A stretch of DNA of 64,000 nucleotides from Pseudomonas paeninsulae (GCF_035621475.1 NZ_CP141799.1:2778501-2842500), one strand, 5' to 3'; shown: positions 18,357-27,313, counted from the stretch's first letter. The notes: generated by a model not told the origin, from the letters alone. Translations and numbers: made by a program.

Positions 18357-19442
18357 CTAGATGGCCAAGTGAGGAGCTGCCTGAACAGTCCCCAGACCCC
18401 TGGGGCGCCCTCTTTTCACTGACTTCAGCTTAGGCATATTTCCCCTGAAAAATGATCTACCCCTTCCAGGGGAGAGACGCACCCAATAGTCCACCTTGGT
18501 CAGGTAGGACGCCACTCTATCTTTTAAGTTTCGGATGAGATCAGTGTCAAGGTGACCCACGACCCCTATGCCTCGGTGCCGGTACTTCCATTGCTGATTA
18601 TTACAATTGAAATAGTGCCCTTTCCCCTTTGTTACGACGTTCTGCCAGTGCTCACCTAGCAGTTTAGCCAAGACAACATCCTTGCGATAAATCGCCCCAT
18701 CATAAAAAGCCAAAAGGTGGAAATGGAAGCCCTTCCGATGGCCGTACTCCAATTTACAAGCAAAGCCTAGCAACCCCTTGATAGGGACACCTTTGTGCAA
18801 ATCACGCTGCATCTTGGCCCAGTCATGCTTAACCTGTAGCAAGGACTCCTGCAGACTTTCCTTCTGACGAAACAAGCCTGACTCGTATGACAGATCCAAA
18901 CGAATTACCACCAGCCTAGAGTGCCTTTCAAACAAGGCATCGATATAAGCGTCTAGACTCTTGGCTCGCTTGCTGGCCGCCTTAGAAAAGTTCCTTACAA
19001 GGCTCTTAAAGTCATGCCCCAAGGCCGCCCGTCTTATATCCGCAACAAGTCCGCTCAAAATCTCCACGGTCTTCAGAACCTCGCTTGAGTGAACCCTAGT
19101 TGCATTTGAGAACAACAAAGGGCTAGCGACCCTTCCAGCACAACTGAAAAGCAGATCCACATATGGATTCAGTTCATGAACAGGGAAACAGTACGTGAAC
19201 TCACTTTGTCCATTACTTAAAACCTTGAGCAGACGCTTTCCAGTTGACGACGCCTTAAACGCGAGCTTACCGTCAGTTCGCTTAACCGCAGCGAACAACT
19301 GCTCATCACTGCCAATTATTTCAACCGCAAGCGGTTCAATTAATTTTAGTTGACCTAGCAAGCCATCCTCGACCGTGACCTCAAGGAACTGGCCTTCTTC
19401 CACATCACTAGTCACTCCATCATAACTTTCGTCTAGGCACAT
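18357..19442 (-). CDS. Inovirus Gp2-like / YagK-YfjJ family protein
   Basis: Proteins of this family occur in P4-like satellites and cryptic prophages and are thought to act in replication. The diagnostic central part is present: RLVVIRLDLSYESGLF, then FACKLEYGHRKGFHFHLLAFYDG, whose HFH resembles the HUH metal motif of rolling-circle initiators. The C-terminal segment is VGHLDTDLIRNLKDRVASYLTKVDYWVRL. The ATG at 19442 (MCLDESYDG) is preferred to a GTG at 19487; both are possible. It is convergent with the unknown cargo gene and in the same orientation as the DUF3987 gene upstream. The ~330 bp to that gene are AT-rich and without a gene. Confidence 0.75.
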   Translation of the reverse strand: MCLDESYDGVTSDVEEGQFLEVTVEDGLLGQLKLIEPLAVEIIGSDEQLFAAVKRTDGKLAFKASSTGKRLLKVLSNGQSEFTYCFPVHELNPYVDLLFSCAGRVASPLLFSNATRVHSSEVLKTVEILSGLVADIRRAALGHDFKSLVRNFSKAASKRAKSLDAYIDALFERHSRLVVIRLDLSYESGLFRQKESLQESLLQVKHDWAKMQRDLHKGVPIKGLLGFACKLEYGHRKGFHFHLLAFYDGAIYRKDVVLAKLLGEHWQNVVTKGKGHYFNCNNQQWKYRHRGIGVVGHLDTDLIRNLKDRVASYLTKVDYWVRLSPGRGRSFFRGNMPKLKSVKRGRPRGLGTVQAAPHLAI

Positions 19443-19770
19443 ACCTATACCACCAACAATTAAAATAAAATGAATACTGAAAACCACACACTACTACCGT
19501 CATGAACATCACTCTCAAATACAATGAGTAACCGTGCATATTGACTATTCTAGCCATATGCACGATTCACCACATCTATCAAGATTACATGTTTAACAAC
19601 ACCTCCATCAGTAAACACATTTAAAGCAATACAACTAATTAAATAACACTCCATAATAGCCACACACCCAGCACACCCGCAGGCACACATAAACCTCAAG
19701 ACACACAGGGTTATAAAACAAACAACGGGGAATATGGGGAAAATAAGTTAGTACTCAAGCAAACCTATAG
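19443..19770. other. AT-rich gap between the Gp2-like and DUF3987 genes
   Basis: About 330 bp of AT-rich DNA with no open frame of note. Short A/C-rich runs (CACACACCCAGCACACCC at 19661) and a possible promoter for the Gp2-like gene are all I see. It could hold a replication origin, given the flanking genes, but no iterons were recognised. Confidence 0.3.
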
Positions 19771-21249
19771 TTATATGCTCCAAAAATTTGAACAGTTGGC
19801 CGCGTACGGATTTGGCGCTAAGTGAGGAGAAAGATCAATTAAAGTAACATTACTCCAATCTAATATTGAAATTACACGCTGACGACAGAGGAACTCCAAA
19901 GCTGAATCCAAGCGTTTTTTATCTCTTACCCTGTTAGGACCATACTGACGCACATGGTTTTTACGTACATATCGCCGACCTTTAGAAGCAACATTATTTA
20001 ACCAGAATTGCAACTCATAGGAGTCAGACTCCACTTGCGGGGGCTCCATGAAAATCCTCATAAATTCATCTGAATACCATTTACATACACTGATAGCAGT
20101 TTCAAGCGTCTCTAGTGAGATATCGCCCTCAAACCCCTCAAAATAATGAAATAACGCAGCCACCCTAGCTATGTTGTCTGCCAGTTTTGATGCGTGGTCA
20201 CCAGCCCCCTCAAACCATCCACCCGGAAGAATTTCTGCCTCGATGACGTTGTAAATCGACAACCACCGATCACCGGCTTCTGGCGTGAACTTAATCACTT
20301 TTTTTTCTCTAACGGGATCTAGCAACAAGCCTAGATTCTGCTTAAGCAGTTCTGTCAGGCGATCATTGTACTTATCACGATGCTCCCATGACTGAGTGCC
20401 GTTATTGATCACTCGAGAACCCTGCGTCGACATCGGGTGACATGCCAAGAATCGCGCCAACAACCCGGTTCCTCGAGCCTGCTCTCCACGCCTTGCCATA
20501 TAGCCTTTAAGAGCGCTTTCTTGCACCATGATCGACACCGTCAGGCGGGCACCTTCAAGCTTAAAACTTTCGGTTGATTTACGATCGACAGTTATTGTGT
20601 CTCCACTCCAGATAGCATTCTGTTTTGGTAAATCGCCAAATGCTCGTGCACTTAAGACGGCATCTCCTTCACTGGACATCAATCCAGCTGTTGGTAAATT
20701 CTGGTGCAGTCCATGAAACAAGGCTTCAGACGTAGCATCCTCATAGAGGAGCTTGAACTCTTTAGGCCTTACCGGCTTAGCCATCTCATGCTCTAGCAAC
20801 CGCAGTTCTTCTTCATCCGAAGCTAACCCCTTTTCAGCGTTTTTTGTCACACATCTTAAGGTTGCTTTTTTTTCTGATTCCCAGATGTCTTTTTTAACGA
20901 TCCAAGCCTTGAATAGCCTCTGGTAATACACATATTGTTCTATCTGGTATTCATCAATTGGCTTCATAAAAATGTTATCCACCGTGGACTTCCGCTCCCC
21001 TGAGCCCGCAATAACGAGTAGCATCAGTGACGTGGGAACAACTTGACCGCTTGGTTTGCTGACATCTAGTAGCCCTTGCAAAACAACAGCAATACTTGCC
21101 AACGCCGCTGTCAAAATTAAGGGCCGAGGAGCCTGAATATTATTATGAACTTCGTCGACGACTGCGTTAAGCAACGGCAGTGGCAGGCAGCCGACAAATG
21201 GATGCGGCCAAGACCGTGAGATTGTCTGTTTATATGGATTATCACTCAT
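19771..21249 (-). CDS. YfjI-type DUF3987 protein
   Basis: DUF3987 proteins are primase/helicase-like ATPases of satellites, plasmids and prophages. This 492-residue protein begins SRSWPHPFVGCLPLPLLNAVV. It has a P-loop-like LVIAGSGERKSTVDN (a degenerate Walker A with Arg before Lys), then LLYEDATSEALFHGLHQNLP and GLMSSEGDAVLSARAFGDLP. The C-terminal helical part (FEAL-type ALFHYFEGFEGDISLETLETAI) is typical of the YfjI group. The start codon overlaps the alpA stop by one base (TAATG), so the two are coupled. By context it likely drives island replication. Confidence 0.8.
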   Translation of the reverse strand: MSDNPYKQTISRSWPHPFVGCLPLPLLNAVVDEVHNNIQAPRPLILTAALASIAVVLQGLLDVSKPSGQVVPTSLMLLVIAGSGERKSTVDNIFMKPIDEYQIEQYVYYQRLFKAWIVKKDIWESEKKATLRCVTKNAEKGLASDEEELRLLEHEMAKPVRPKEFKLLYEDATSEALFHGLHQNLPTAGLMSSEGDAVLSARAFGDLPKQNAIWSGDTITVDRKSTESFKLEGARLTVSIMVQESALKGYMARRGEQARGTGLLARFLACHPMSTQGSRVINNGTQSWEHRDKYNDRLTELLKQNLGLLLDPVREKKVIKFTPEAGDRWLSIYNVIEAEILPGGWFEGAGDHASKLADNIARVAALFHYFEGFEGDISLETLETAISVCKWYSDEFMRIFMEPPQVESDSYELQFWLNNVASKGRRYVRKNHVRQYGPNRVRDKKRLDSALEFLCRQRVISILDWSNVTLIDLSPHLAPNPYAANCSNFWSI

Positions 21250-21551
21250 TACGCAATCACCTCTGGGCCTTCGATCTCCCGTCGACCTGCTGACCGAGTG
21301 CCAGGCACGACGGCTTTAATTTTTCCACTTCTGGCTGATCTCACACACTGCTCCAGCCATGCATTTACTTCAGCTTCGATAAAACGTACCGCCGACCCGC
21401 TGCCAAGTCGGACTTGTGTTGGAAAGGTCGGATCGTAATGTGCTGAACCTGAATCAAGCTTGCTGTAGATGGTTGACCGCGACAGGCCCGTGCGTAGGAT
21501 TACCTGCGCCAGCCTGAGCATGACCAAGGCGGGTTGGTTTTGAGGTGCCAT
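21249..21551 (-). CDS. AlpA-family phage/island regulator
   Basis: AlpA-type proteins are small MerR/excisionase-fold DNA binders that switch on excision genes of P4-like elements. The helix-turn-helix is LRLAQVILRTGLSRSTIYSKL, followed by FPTQVRLGSGSAVRFIEAEVNAWL, the wing and the conserved Trp. The basic tail of ~30 residues is longer than usual. The ATG at 21551 (MAPQNQPALVMLRLAQ) is preferred over 21587. It lies at the head of a two-gene unit with the DUF3987 gene and points back toward the integrase. This is the usual order in P4-like islands. Confidence 0.85.
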   Translation of the reverse strand: MAPQNQPALVMLRLAQVILRTGLSRSTIYSKLDSGSAHYDPTFPTQVRLGSGSAVRFIEAEVNAWLEQCVRSARSGKIKAVVPGTRSAGRREIEGPEVIA

Positions 21552-21620
21552 CGTATTACTCCGTTCGGTGAGTGGATTTGTGCCCATCCTAGGAGTAGTT
21601 CGAACGAAAACTAAAGGCCG

Positions 21621-21715
21621 TGAGCGTAACGGTTGCTAACGGTTCAGCCCCCAAATCGGCTAGGCCACGCGCGCCGTGGCGCTGACGGGCGATGACACGA
21701 TCTGAGCGTAACGGT
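21621..21715 (+). repeat. Direct repeats TGAGCGTAACGGT upstream of alpA
   Basis: Two 13-bp copies lie 82 bp apart and are followed by similar TGCTAAC / AGCAATT bases. The location, 70-150 bp upstream of alpA, fits operator sites or replication iterons of the island. Confidence 0.5.
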
Positions 21716-21829
21716 AGCAATTCCTTTGAATTGGGGGGATCGTAACGACGAGAGAGCCCTCATCAAACAGACCTATCCACAGACAAGCCAAGCGACCAGC
21801 CCTGAATTCTTGAACAAACGTCCGGCCTG

Positions 21830-21867
21830 AGCTGCTATTTCCGCTATCAGTAGCGGAAATAGCAGCT
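21830..21867. repeat. Perfect 17-bp inverted repeat, 4-nt loop
   Basis: AGCTGCTATTTCCGCTA and its exact reverse complement flank TCAG. There is no T-run on either side, so a simple terminator is unlikely. See findings. Confidence 0.85.
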
Positions 21868-22157
21868 TGACTGTGCCCCAGCTTCCGAATTTCACACTTG
21901 CCAGAGCAGCGATCATCGACTCCCCCATCCGCCAGCTGTGGCCCCATCGAGCATAGATGTTCCTGCCTCCCACATTGACCTCTTAGGGTCTGCTCCGGCG
22001 TTTCAACCCCCAGGTGATGATGGGCCCCAAGCCCAACCTCCCACTTGCGATCAAGGCCCGCGTGGATGACCGTGGCTACCGTAAGCGTCCAACCCGCCCA
22101 TCGTTACCTTGAGCCCCCCTGGCCGGCATCCTCTGCATCTTTCAGCAGGGGATTCAC

Positions 22158-22453
22158 ATGAAAACGATGCGCGCGCGACGGGAGTTCTGGGTCGAGCATG
22201 TCCAGGCCTGGCCGGCCAGCCGGCTGACTCAGGTCGCTTACTGCCAGCAGCATGAGCTCAAGCCCAAGGCCCTCGCTTACTGGATCAGGCGCCACAAACA
22301 GGCCACCAGTCCACTGACCCTGGTGCCGCTGGCGGTGCAGGGGCCACAGTCAGCAGGGAGTTGCTGCTGCAACATGCCAGCGGCTGGCAGTTGGCATTGC
22401 CGGCTGGCGTCGATGCGGCCTGGATGGCCGGGTTGCTGCGGGGGATGGCTTGA
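22158..22453 (+). pseudogene. tnpA: IS66 accessory protein TnpA, frameshifted
   Basis: The first ~67 residues are a good IS66 TnpA: MKTMRARREFWVEHVQAW and QVAYCQQHELKPKALAYWIRR, a helix-turn-helix, then SPLTLVPLAV. A frameshift near 22360 moves the rest (LQHASGWQLALPAGVDAAW-like coding, ending GMA and a stop at 22453) into another frame. TnpA of IS66 has an unclear regulatory role in transposition. Confidence 0.7.
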
Positions 22454-22680
22454 TACTGACGCCGGCACAGGTTTGGCTAGTGGTCGAACCGGTCGATATG
22501 CGCTTGGGGATCGACGAGCTTTCGGCACACATTCAGCAGGCACTCGGGCGCCCACCCTGCGATGGCACGGCCTATGCTTTCGTAATCGGCGCGGCTCGCG
22601 ACTCAAGCTGTTGCATTGGGATGGCACCGGTGTCTGGTTGAGTCAGCGGCGCCTGCATCAAGGCCATAACGACCCAAACC
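22450..22680 (+). pseudogene. tnpB: IS66 accessory protein TnpB, frameshifted and truncated
   Basis: The frame from a TTG overlapping the tnpA stop reads MILTPAQVWLVVEPVDMRLGIDEL, the classic TnpB (IS66 Orf2) start. A frameshift near 22590 puts RLKLLHWDGTGVWLSQRRL in a second frame. The last third of the protein and all of tnpC are gone. Confidence 0.75.
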
Positions 22681-22958
22681 CGACAGTCGGTCGTGACAGG
22701 CAGATATCGGCCAATAGCGGACAGTCAGTAGCTTCTGGCCGGAAACGCCTATCGCAGCAGACGGTACAAGTTCGCTAGTGGTCATTCGACGTGGACTCAT
22801 CTTGAGCGAGGCCCCCTACGATTACCCCTGACAAAACGGCACCCGGGCATTAAGCCTAGGTGTCATCGTTTTTTCTGCTTCTCATGATCTAACAGAATCA
22901 GTGAAAATGATTCGCCGGCCTCCCTTTCTAATACCGTAAGAACAAGAAGGCTCCCAAC

Positions 22959-23936
22959 TTGAAACGTCAGATGCCCGCACTAAATGCGCTGAAAGCCTTT
23001 GAGATCGCTGGCAGCACTGGGAGCTTCACTCGCGCAGCAGAGCAACTCAACGTCACACAAAGCGCTATTAGCCGACAAGTGCGTCAACTCGAAGCGCAGC
23101 TTGGCGAGCCGCTCCTCACCCGCCGTCACCATCACTTGGAACTGACTAATGCCGGCCGCCAACTACTACGGGCCCTACATCAGTCGTTTGACAAGATCGA
23201 ACTGACCGTCCGCAGCATCCAACAGAAGAACCATATCAACCGCTTACGCCTCAATGCACCACCGACCTTCACAAGCCGCTGGCTTCTGCCGCGCCTCGGC
23301 CGCCTGCGCGAGCAGCATCCAGAGTTGGAGCTGAGCGTCACCACGCTCTTGCAGGACAGCCTCAGGGAATCCAGCACGCTGGACTGTGCGATTCGCTTCG
23401 GCAACGGTGAGTGGGACCAGCTCAACAGCTCGCTGCTCTTCCACGAGCAGCATATCGCCGTATGTGCTCCGACCCTACTCGCCAGTCTGCAGACCGGCGA
23501 TGATACGCCCGACCTTGCTAGTCTTCCTTTACTGCACGTGCTGGCCAGCGAGGAGCGGCGTTTCCAGACTTGGCGCCATTGGCTGGATGCTGCGGGCATC
23601 ACAGGCGTGGATACCCAGACCGGCTACGAGTTCGACCTGCTTGACCTGGCCATTCGCGCAGCAGTAGACGGCCTCGGTATCACTATTGCAGACCACCATA
23701 TGGTCAACCGTGAACTGGCCTGCGGACAATTGACCCAGCTGCTCAATGTGCACGTCACCGGCCACCAGTCATACTGGTTGGTGACCCGCCCCGAACAGGC
23801 CGAGTCACCCCAGCTGCAAGTGTTCCGCGAATGGCTACAACAGGAGATATGGCTGGCGCAACGCAGCCTCGAGCCCTTAGCCCCCTCCATCGACCGTGGG
23901 CATGACGCCCTGAGCAGCCGAGGCCAAGATGCGTGA
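22959..23936 (+). CDS. LysR-family regulator (GcvA-like), first of a pair
   Basis: LysR-type regulators bind promoter DNA and respond to a small effector. The winged helix-turn-helix covers residues ~8-66: ALNALKAFEIAGSTGSFTRAA, LNVTQSAISRQVRQLE and a linker helix. The rest is the substrate-binding-like effector domain, with TFTSRWLLPRLGRL and DGLGITIADHHMVNREL typical of the GcvA subgroup. The TTG at 22959 has GAAGG 8 bp upstream and is preferred; ATG at 22971 is the alternative. The end overlaps the next LysR gene by 8 bp, a rare tandem that suggests duplication and joint expression. Confidence 0.88.
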   Translation: MKRQMPALNALKAFEIAGSTGSFTRAAEQLNVTQSAISRQVRQLEAQLGEPLLTRRHHHLELTNAGRQLLRALHQSFDKIELTVRSIQQKNHINRLRLNAPPTFTSRWLLPRLGRLREQHPELELSVTTLLQDSLRESSTLDCAIRFGNGEWDQLNSSLLFHEQHIAVCAPTLLASLQTGDDTPDLASLPLLHVLASEERRFQTWRHWLDAAGITGVDTQTGYEFDLLDLAIRAAVDGLGITIADHHMVNRELACGQLTQLLNVHVTGHQSYWLVTRPEQAESPQLQVFREWLQQEIWLAQRSLEPLAPSIDRGHDALSSRGQDA

Positions 23937-24804
23937 GCTACCGTCCCTGAATGCCCTGCGGGTCTTCGAAGAAGTCGCACATCACCACAGCTTCAGCCAG
24001 GCCGCCAAAGAGCTGAATGTGACTCAGGGTGCCGTCAGCCGGCAGATCAAGCAGCTCGAACTGTACCTCGGTGTGGCATTGTTCGTGCGCACGCCGCAGG
24101 GACTGAGCCTGACGCCCCAAGGCGCGGGGCTGGTGCCTCATCTGAGTGAAGCCTTCGAGCGGATGCAGCAGGCTCTGCAAGCCGTGCGAGTGCCCAACCT
24201 GCGCCAACGCCTGCGCATCCTCGCACCGCCCACCTACGCCACTCGCTGGCTAGCGCCGCGACTGAAGAGTTTCAACCAGCGCTACCCCGCCATCAGCCTG
24301 AGCATCAGCAGTGATGCAGGGCATGACAGTGCCAGCGAAACGGACTGCAGAATTCGTTTCGGTCTGCAGGCCGCCGCCGGCCAAGTCAGTCATCTGATGG
24401 TGCTGGAGCGACATATCGCGGTGGCCAGCCCAGAACTCTTCAATCAGGGCCTGCCACCCGCGCTCGACGGGTATCCACTGCTGCACATCATCCATGAAGG
24501 CAAGCACCTGCAGGTATGGGAGAACTGGCTGGAAGCGACCGGGCGCAATGACGTAGATCCAAGCCAGGGTCTGGAATTCAGCACTCTGGACCAGGTGATC
24601 CATACCACCCTGGCCGGAGGCGGGCTGGCGGTCATCGACCGGCAAATGATTGAGCGCGAGCTGGCAGCAGGGCAATTGCTGCCCATCAGCCCGGTGGAGG
24701 TGCTCGGCCCGTACGGCTATTGGCTGGACATCCCCCCCAGCAGCCAGGGCTTGTCCAAAGTCGAGTTGTTCAGCGACTGGCTGATGGTCCAAGTTGCGCC
24801 CTGA
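23929..24804 (+). CDS. LysR-family regulator (GcvA-like), second of a pair
   Basis: The N-terminal winged helix-turn-helix reads LPSLNALRVFEEVAHHHSFSQ and LNVTQGAVSRQIKQLE. The effector domain includes PPTYATRWLAPRLKSF and LAGGGLAVIDRQMIEREL. Both are clearly parallel to those of the gene just before it, so the two are paralogues. The ATG lies inside the end of the first gene. It is convergent with the semialdehyde dehydrogenase gene across a shared hairpin at 24802-24828. It may control the divergent or convergent metabolic genes nearby; the target is not evident. Confidence 0.88.
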   Translation: MRELPSLNALRVFEEVAHHHSFSQAAKELNVTQGAVSRQIKQLELYLGVALFVRTPQGLSLTPQGAGLVPHLSEAFERMQQALQAVRVPNLRQRLRILAPPTYATRWLAPRLKSFNQRYPAISLSISSDAGHDSASETDCRIRFGLQAAAGQVSHLMVLERHIAVASPELFNQGLPPALDGYPLLHIIHEGKHLQVWENWLEATGRNDVDPSQGLEFSTLDQVIHTTLAGGGLAVIDRQMIERELAAGQLLPISPVEVLGPYGYWLDIPPSSQGLSKVELFSDWLMVQVAP

Positions 24805-24828
24805 GGGGCTTCGGATGGAAACCCCTCA
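24802..24828. terminator. Bidirectional hairpin between convergent genes
   Basis: TGAGGGG and CCCCTCA pair around a 13-nt loop, overlapping the stop of the LysR gene and lying 11 bp from the stop of the dehydrogenase. There is no clear T-run. Confidence 0.5.
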
Positions 24829-24838
24829 GAGCATGGGC

Positions 24839-26272
24839 TCAGAGTCCACCCATCAACAGGTATTTGATTTCCAGGTAGTCGTCCAGGCCGTACTTCGAAC
24901 CCTCGCGCCCCAGGCCAGATTCCTTGATGCCACCGAATGGTGCTACTTCCGTGGAAATGATCCCTTCGTTGATCCCGACCATGCCGGCTTCCAGGCCCTC
25001 GGCCATGCGCCACACGCGGCCGATGTCGCGACTGTAGAAGTAGGCCGACAAACCGTACGGCGTGTCGTTGGCCCGTTGCAGCACTTCGGCCTCATCCTTG
25101 AAGCGGAAGCACGCGGCCACCGGCCCAAAGGTTTCGTCCTGAGCGATCAGCATGTCGCTGTTGGCTTCAGTGAGGATGGTCGGTTCGAAGAACGTCCCGC
25201 CCAGTGCGTGACGACGACCGCCGCACATCAGCTTGGCGCCCTTCTCTAATGCATCGCCCACATGCAGTTCGACCTTCGCCAACGCCGCCGCATTGATCAG
25301 CGGACCTTGCTCGGTTTCACCATCCAGGGCGCTGCCAACTCGCATGGCAGCAACTGCTTCGGCAAGTTTGCCGGTGAAGGCTTCGTAGACGCCGTCCTGA
25401 ATGAAAAAACGATTTACGCAGACGCAGGTCTGCCCGGTGTTGCGGAACTTCGAGGCCATGGCGCCTTTGACCGCGGCATCCAGATCGGCGTCGTCGAAAA
25501 CAATGAACGGCGCGTTGCCGCCCAGTTCCAGCGAGACCTTTTTCAAGGTGTCGGCGGCCTGACGCATCAGCAATTTACCGGTGCGGGTGGAGCCAGTGAA
25601 CGACAGTTTGCGCACCACGCTGGAGGCTTGCAGCACCCCGCCAATTGCCACGGCGTCGCCGGAGACGATGTTGAACACACCGGCCGGAATGCCTGCCTGC
25701 TCCGCCAACACTGCTAGGGCGAAGGCTGACAACGGCGTCTCTTCCGAGGGCTTGAGAATCATCGTGCAACCGGCCGCCAGCGCGGGACCGACCTTGCGGG
25801 TGACCATGGCCAAGGGGAAGTTCCACGGGGTAATCGCGGCCACCACGCCGATGGCTTCCTTGGTTACGATGATCCGCGCGTCAGCCTTATGGCTCGGAAT
25901 CACATCGCCATAGGCGCGCTTGGCCTCTTCGGCGAACCACTCGAGGAAGCTAGCGGCGTAAACCACCTCACCCATCGCTTCGGCCAACGGCTTGCCCTGC
26001 TCGCGGCTGAGCAGGGTCGCGAGGTCGCGCTGATTGCTCAGCATCAGCTCGCTCCAGCGCTTGAGTCGCTGGCTGCGCTCCTTGGCAGTCAGTTTGCGCC
26101 AGGCCGGCAAGGCGCGATTTGCTGCGTCTATGGCCAGGATGGTTTCTTCGGCGCCGGCCTTTTGCACCTCGACGATCAACTCGCCGTTGGCAGGGTTGAA
26201 TACCGAGTATGTCGGACCACCGCTGGACCATTGGCCGTCGATGAAATTGCCATTACGGATCAACGCGCTCAT
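24839..26272 (-). CDS. NAD(P)-dependent succinate-semialdehyde dehydrogenase-like (GabD family)
   Basis: An aldehyde dehydrogenase that oxidises a (semi)aldehyde to the acid. The 477-residue protein follows GabD closely: TPWNFPLAMVTRKVGPALAAG, the nucleotide-binding SFTGSTRTGKLLM, the catalytic Glu in LELGGNAPFIVFDDAD, and the nucleophile Cys in NTGQTCVCVNRFFIQ. The C-terminal end is ISTEVAPFGGIKESGLGREG, which favours succinate or glutarate semialdehyde as substrate. Its start overlaps the stop of the aldo/keto reductase gene (ATGA), so the two are translated together, with a Fae homologue and a BCCT carrier upstream. The real substrate may belong to a methylated amine pathway. Confidence 0.88.
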   Translation of the reverse strand: MSALIRNGNFIDGQWSSGGPTYSVFNPANGELIVEVQKAGAEETILAIDAANRALPAWRKLTAKERSQRLKRWSELMLSNQRDLATLLSREQGKPLAEAMGEVVYAASFLEWFAEEAKRAYGDVIPSHKADARIIVTKEAIGVVAAITPWNFPLAMVTRKVGPALAAGCTMILKPSEETPLSAFALAVLAEQAGIPAGVFNIVSGDAVAIGGVLQASSVVRKLSFTGSTRTGKLLMRQAADTLKKVSLELGGNAPFIVFDDADLDAAVKGAMASKFRNTGQTCVCVNRFFIQDGVYEAFTGKLAEAVAAMRVGSALDGETEQGPLINAAALAKVELHVGDALEKGAKLMCGGRRHALGGTFFEPTILTEANSDMLIAQDETFGPVAACFRFKDEAEVLQRANDTPYGLSAYFYSRDIGRVWRMAEGLEAGMVGINEGIISTEVAPFGGIKESGLGREGSKYGLDDYLEIKYLLMGGL

Positions 26273-27303
26273 GCCACAGCCTCAGTCAGATTGAAGCGCT
26301 CCAGACCCGGACGGGCCGAACGCAGGATACGCTTGCCGGCGGTGTAATCGTTGATCACATCGCATGGAGTGTAATTGCGCTCCAGTTCATGCAGCTCTTC
26401 AGCATCGAGCTTTGTTTCCAGCGCCGCCAAGGCACTGTCGAACTGCTCGGTGGTGTCGGCACCCACCAGCATGCAATCCACACCCGGATGGTTGGCAACC
26501 CACGCCTGGGCGATCTGCGCGTTGGACACGCCGCGGGCACGGGCCACACGCTGTACTGAATGAGCGACCTCGAACGAGGCTTCGTCGCTGTACATCTGCT
26601 GGGTGAAAAAATCGGTCTGGTTACGGGTCGACTGCACGTCACCGGTTAACAAACCGCGGGCCAGTGGACTAAACACCGACACGCCCAACCCCTGATCGCG
26701 GCAGAACGGAATCATCTCGCGCTCTTCTTCGCGGTAGGCGCAGTTTAGTTGCAACTGCATGTTGATCGGCTTGACCCAACCATTGCGCTCGCAGGCCATG
26801 AGGATCTTCGCCAGTTGTCCGGTGAGCATGGTAGACACGCCGATATAACGGGCCTTGCCGGAGCGCACGATATCGTTCATTGCGCTCATGGTTTCTTCAA
26901 CCGGGGTGTTCACGTCGAAGTAATGCAGCATGAACACATCGACATAATCCATGTTCAGACGCTTCAGAGAGGCGTCGATGCTGTCCATGATGTGCTTACG
27001 TGAATGACCGCTGGCGTTGATCCCGGTGCGGGTGCCGTATCCGACCTTGGTGGTGATCACCAGGTCTTCGCGACGAGCCAGACGCTTGACGATGCGCCCC
27101 ACCACCTCCTCACCGACACCGGCGGAGTAGAAATCCGCGAGGTCAATGAAGTTCACGCCGTTGTCCAGCGCATGCTTGACGATCGGCTCGCTCTTTTTCT
27201 CATCGAAGATCCACGGCTTCCAGTCCGGGGTGCCCATGTTCATGGTGCCCAGGCACAGGCGGGAGACTTGCAGGCCAGAGTTGCCCAAACGAATGTATTG
27301 CAT
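26269..27303 (-). CDS. Aldo/keto reductase
   Basis: An NADPH-dependent reductase (or dehydrogenase) of the TIM-barrel AKR family. The four catalytic residues are visible: Asp and Tyr in FIDLADFYSAGVGEE, Lys in LVITTKVGYGTRTG, and His in DVFMLHYFDVNTP. The NADP-binding C-terminal part (SVFSPLARGLLTGD) is normal. The ATG at 27303 (MQYIRLGNSGLQVSRLCLG) is the canonical start; an upstream extension to 27360 runs into the fae gene. It overlaps the dehydrogenase by 4 bp. The substrate is unknown; context suggests an aldehyde released from a quaternary amine. Confidence 0.88.
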   Translation of the reverse strand: MQYIRLGNSGLQVSRLCLGTMNMGTPDWKPWIFDEKKSEPIVKHALDNGVNFIDLADFYSAGVGEEVVGRIVKRLARREDLVITTKVGYGTRTGINASGHSRKHIMDSIDASLKRLNMDYVDVFMLHYFDVNTPVEETMSAMNDIVRSGKARYIGVSTMLTGQLAKILMACERNGWVKPINMQLQLNCAYREEEREMIPFCRDQGLGVSVFSPLARGLLTGDVQSTRNQTDFFTQQMYSDEASFEVAHSVQRVARARGVSNAQIAQAWVANHPGVDCMLVGADTTEQFDSALAALETKLDAEELHELERNYTPCDVINDYTAGKRILRSARPGLERFNLTEAVA

Positions 27304-27313
27304 GGCGCGGACC

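Larger units (their letters stand above)
21552..22080. other. Non-coding stretch at the outer end of the island
   Basis: No convincing gene. It carries a direct repeat TGAGCGTAACGGT at 21621-21633 and 21703-21715 with a partial copy (ATCGTAACGA) at 21739, and a long perfect inverted repeat at 21830-21867. A short open frame (22017-22109, MMGPKPNLPLAIKARVDDRGY) runs into the IS66 remnant end. The right attachment site of the island was not found here. Confidence 0.5.
22081..22680 (+). mobile_element. IS66-family remnant (tnpA and tnpB pieces, no tnpC)
   Basis: GTAAGCGTCC at 22081 is the usual tip of IS66-family elements. It is followed by tnpA and tnpB in order, both frameshifted. Similarity ends near 22680; the large tnpC and the right end are missing. 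Confidence 0.75.
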
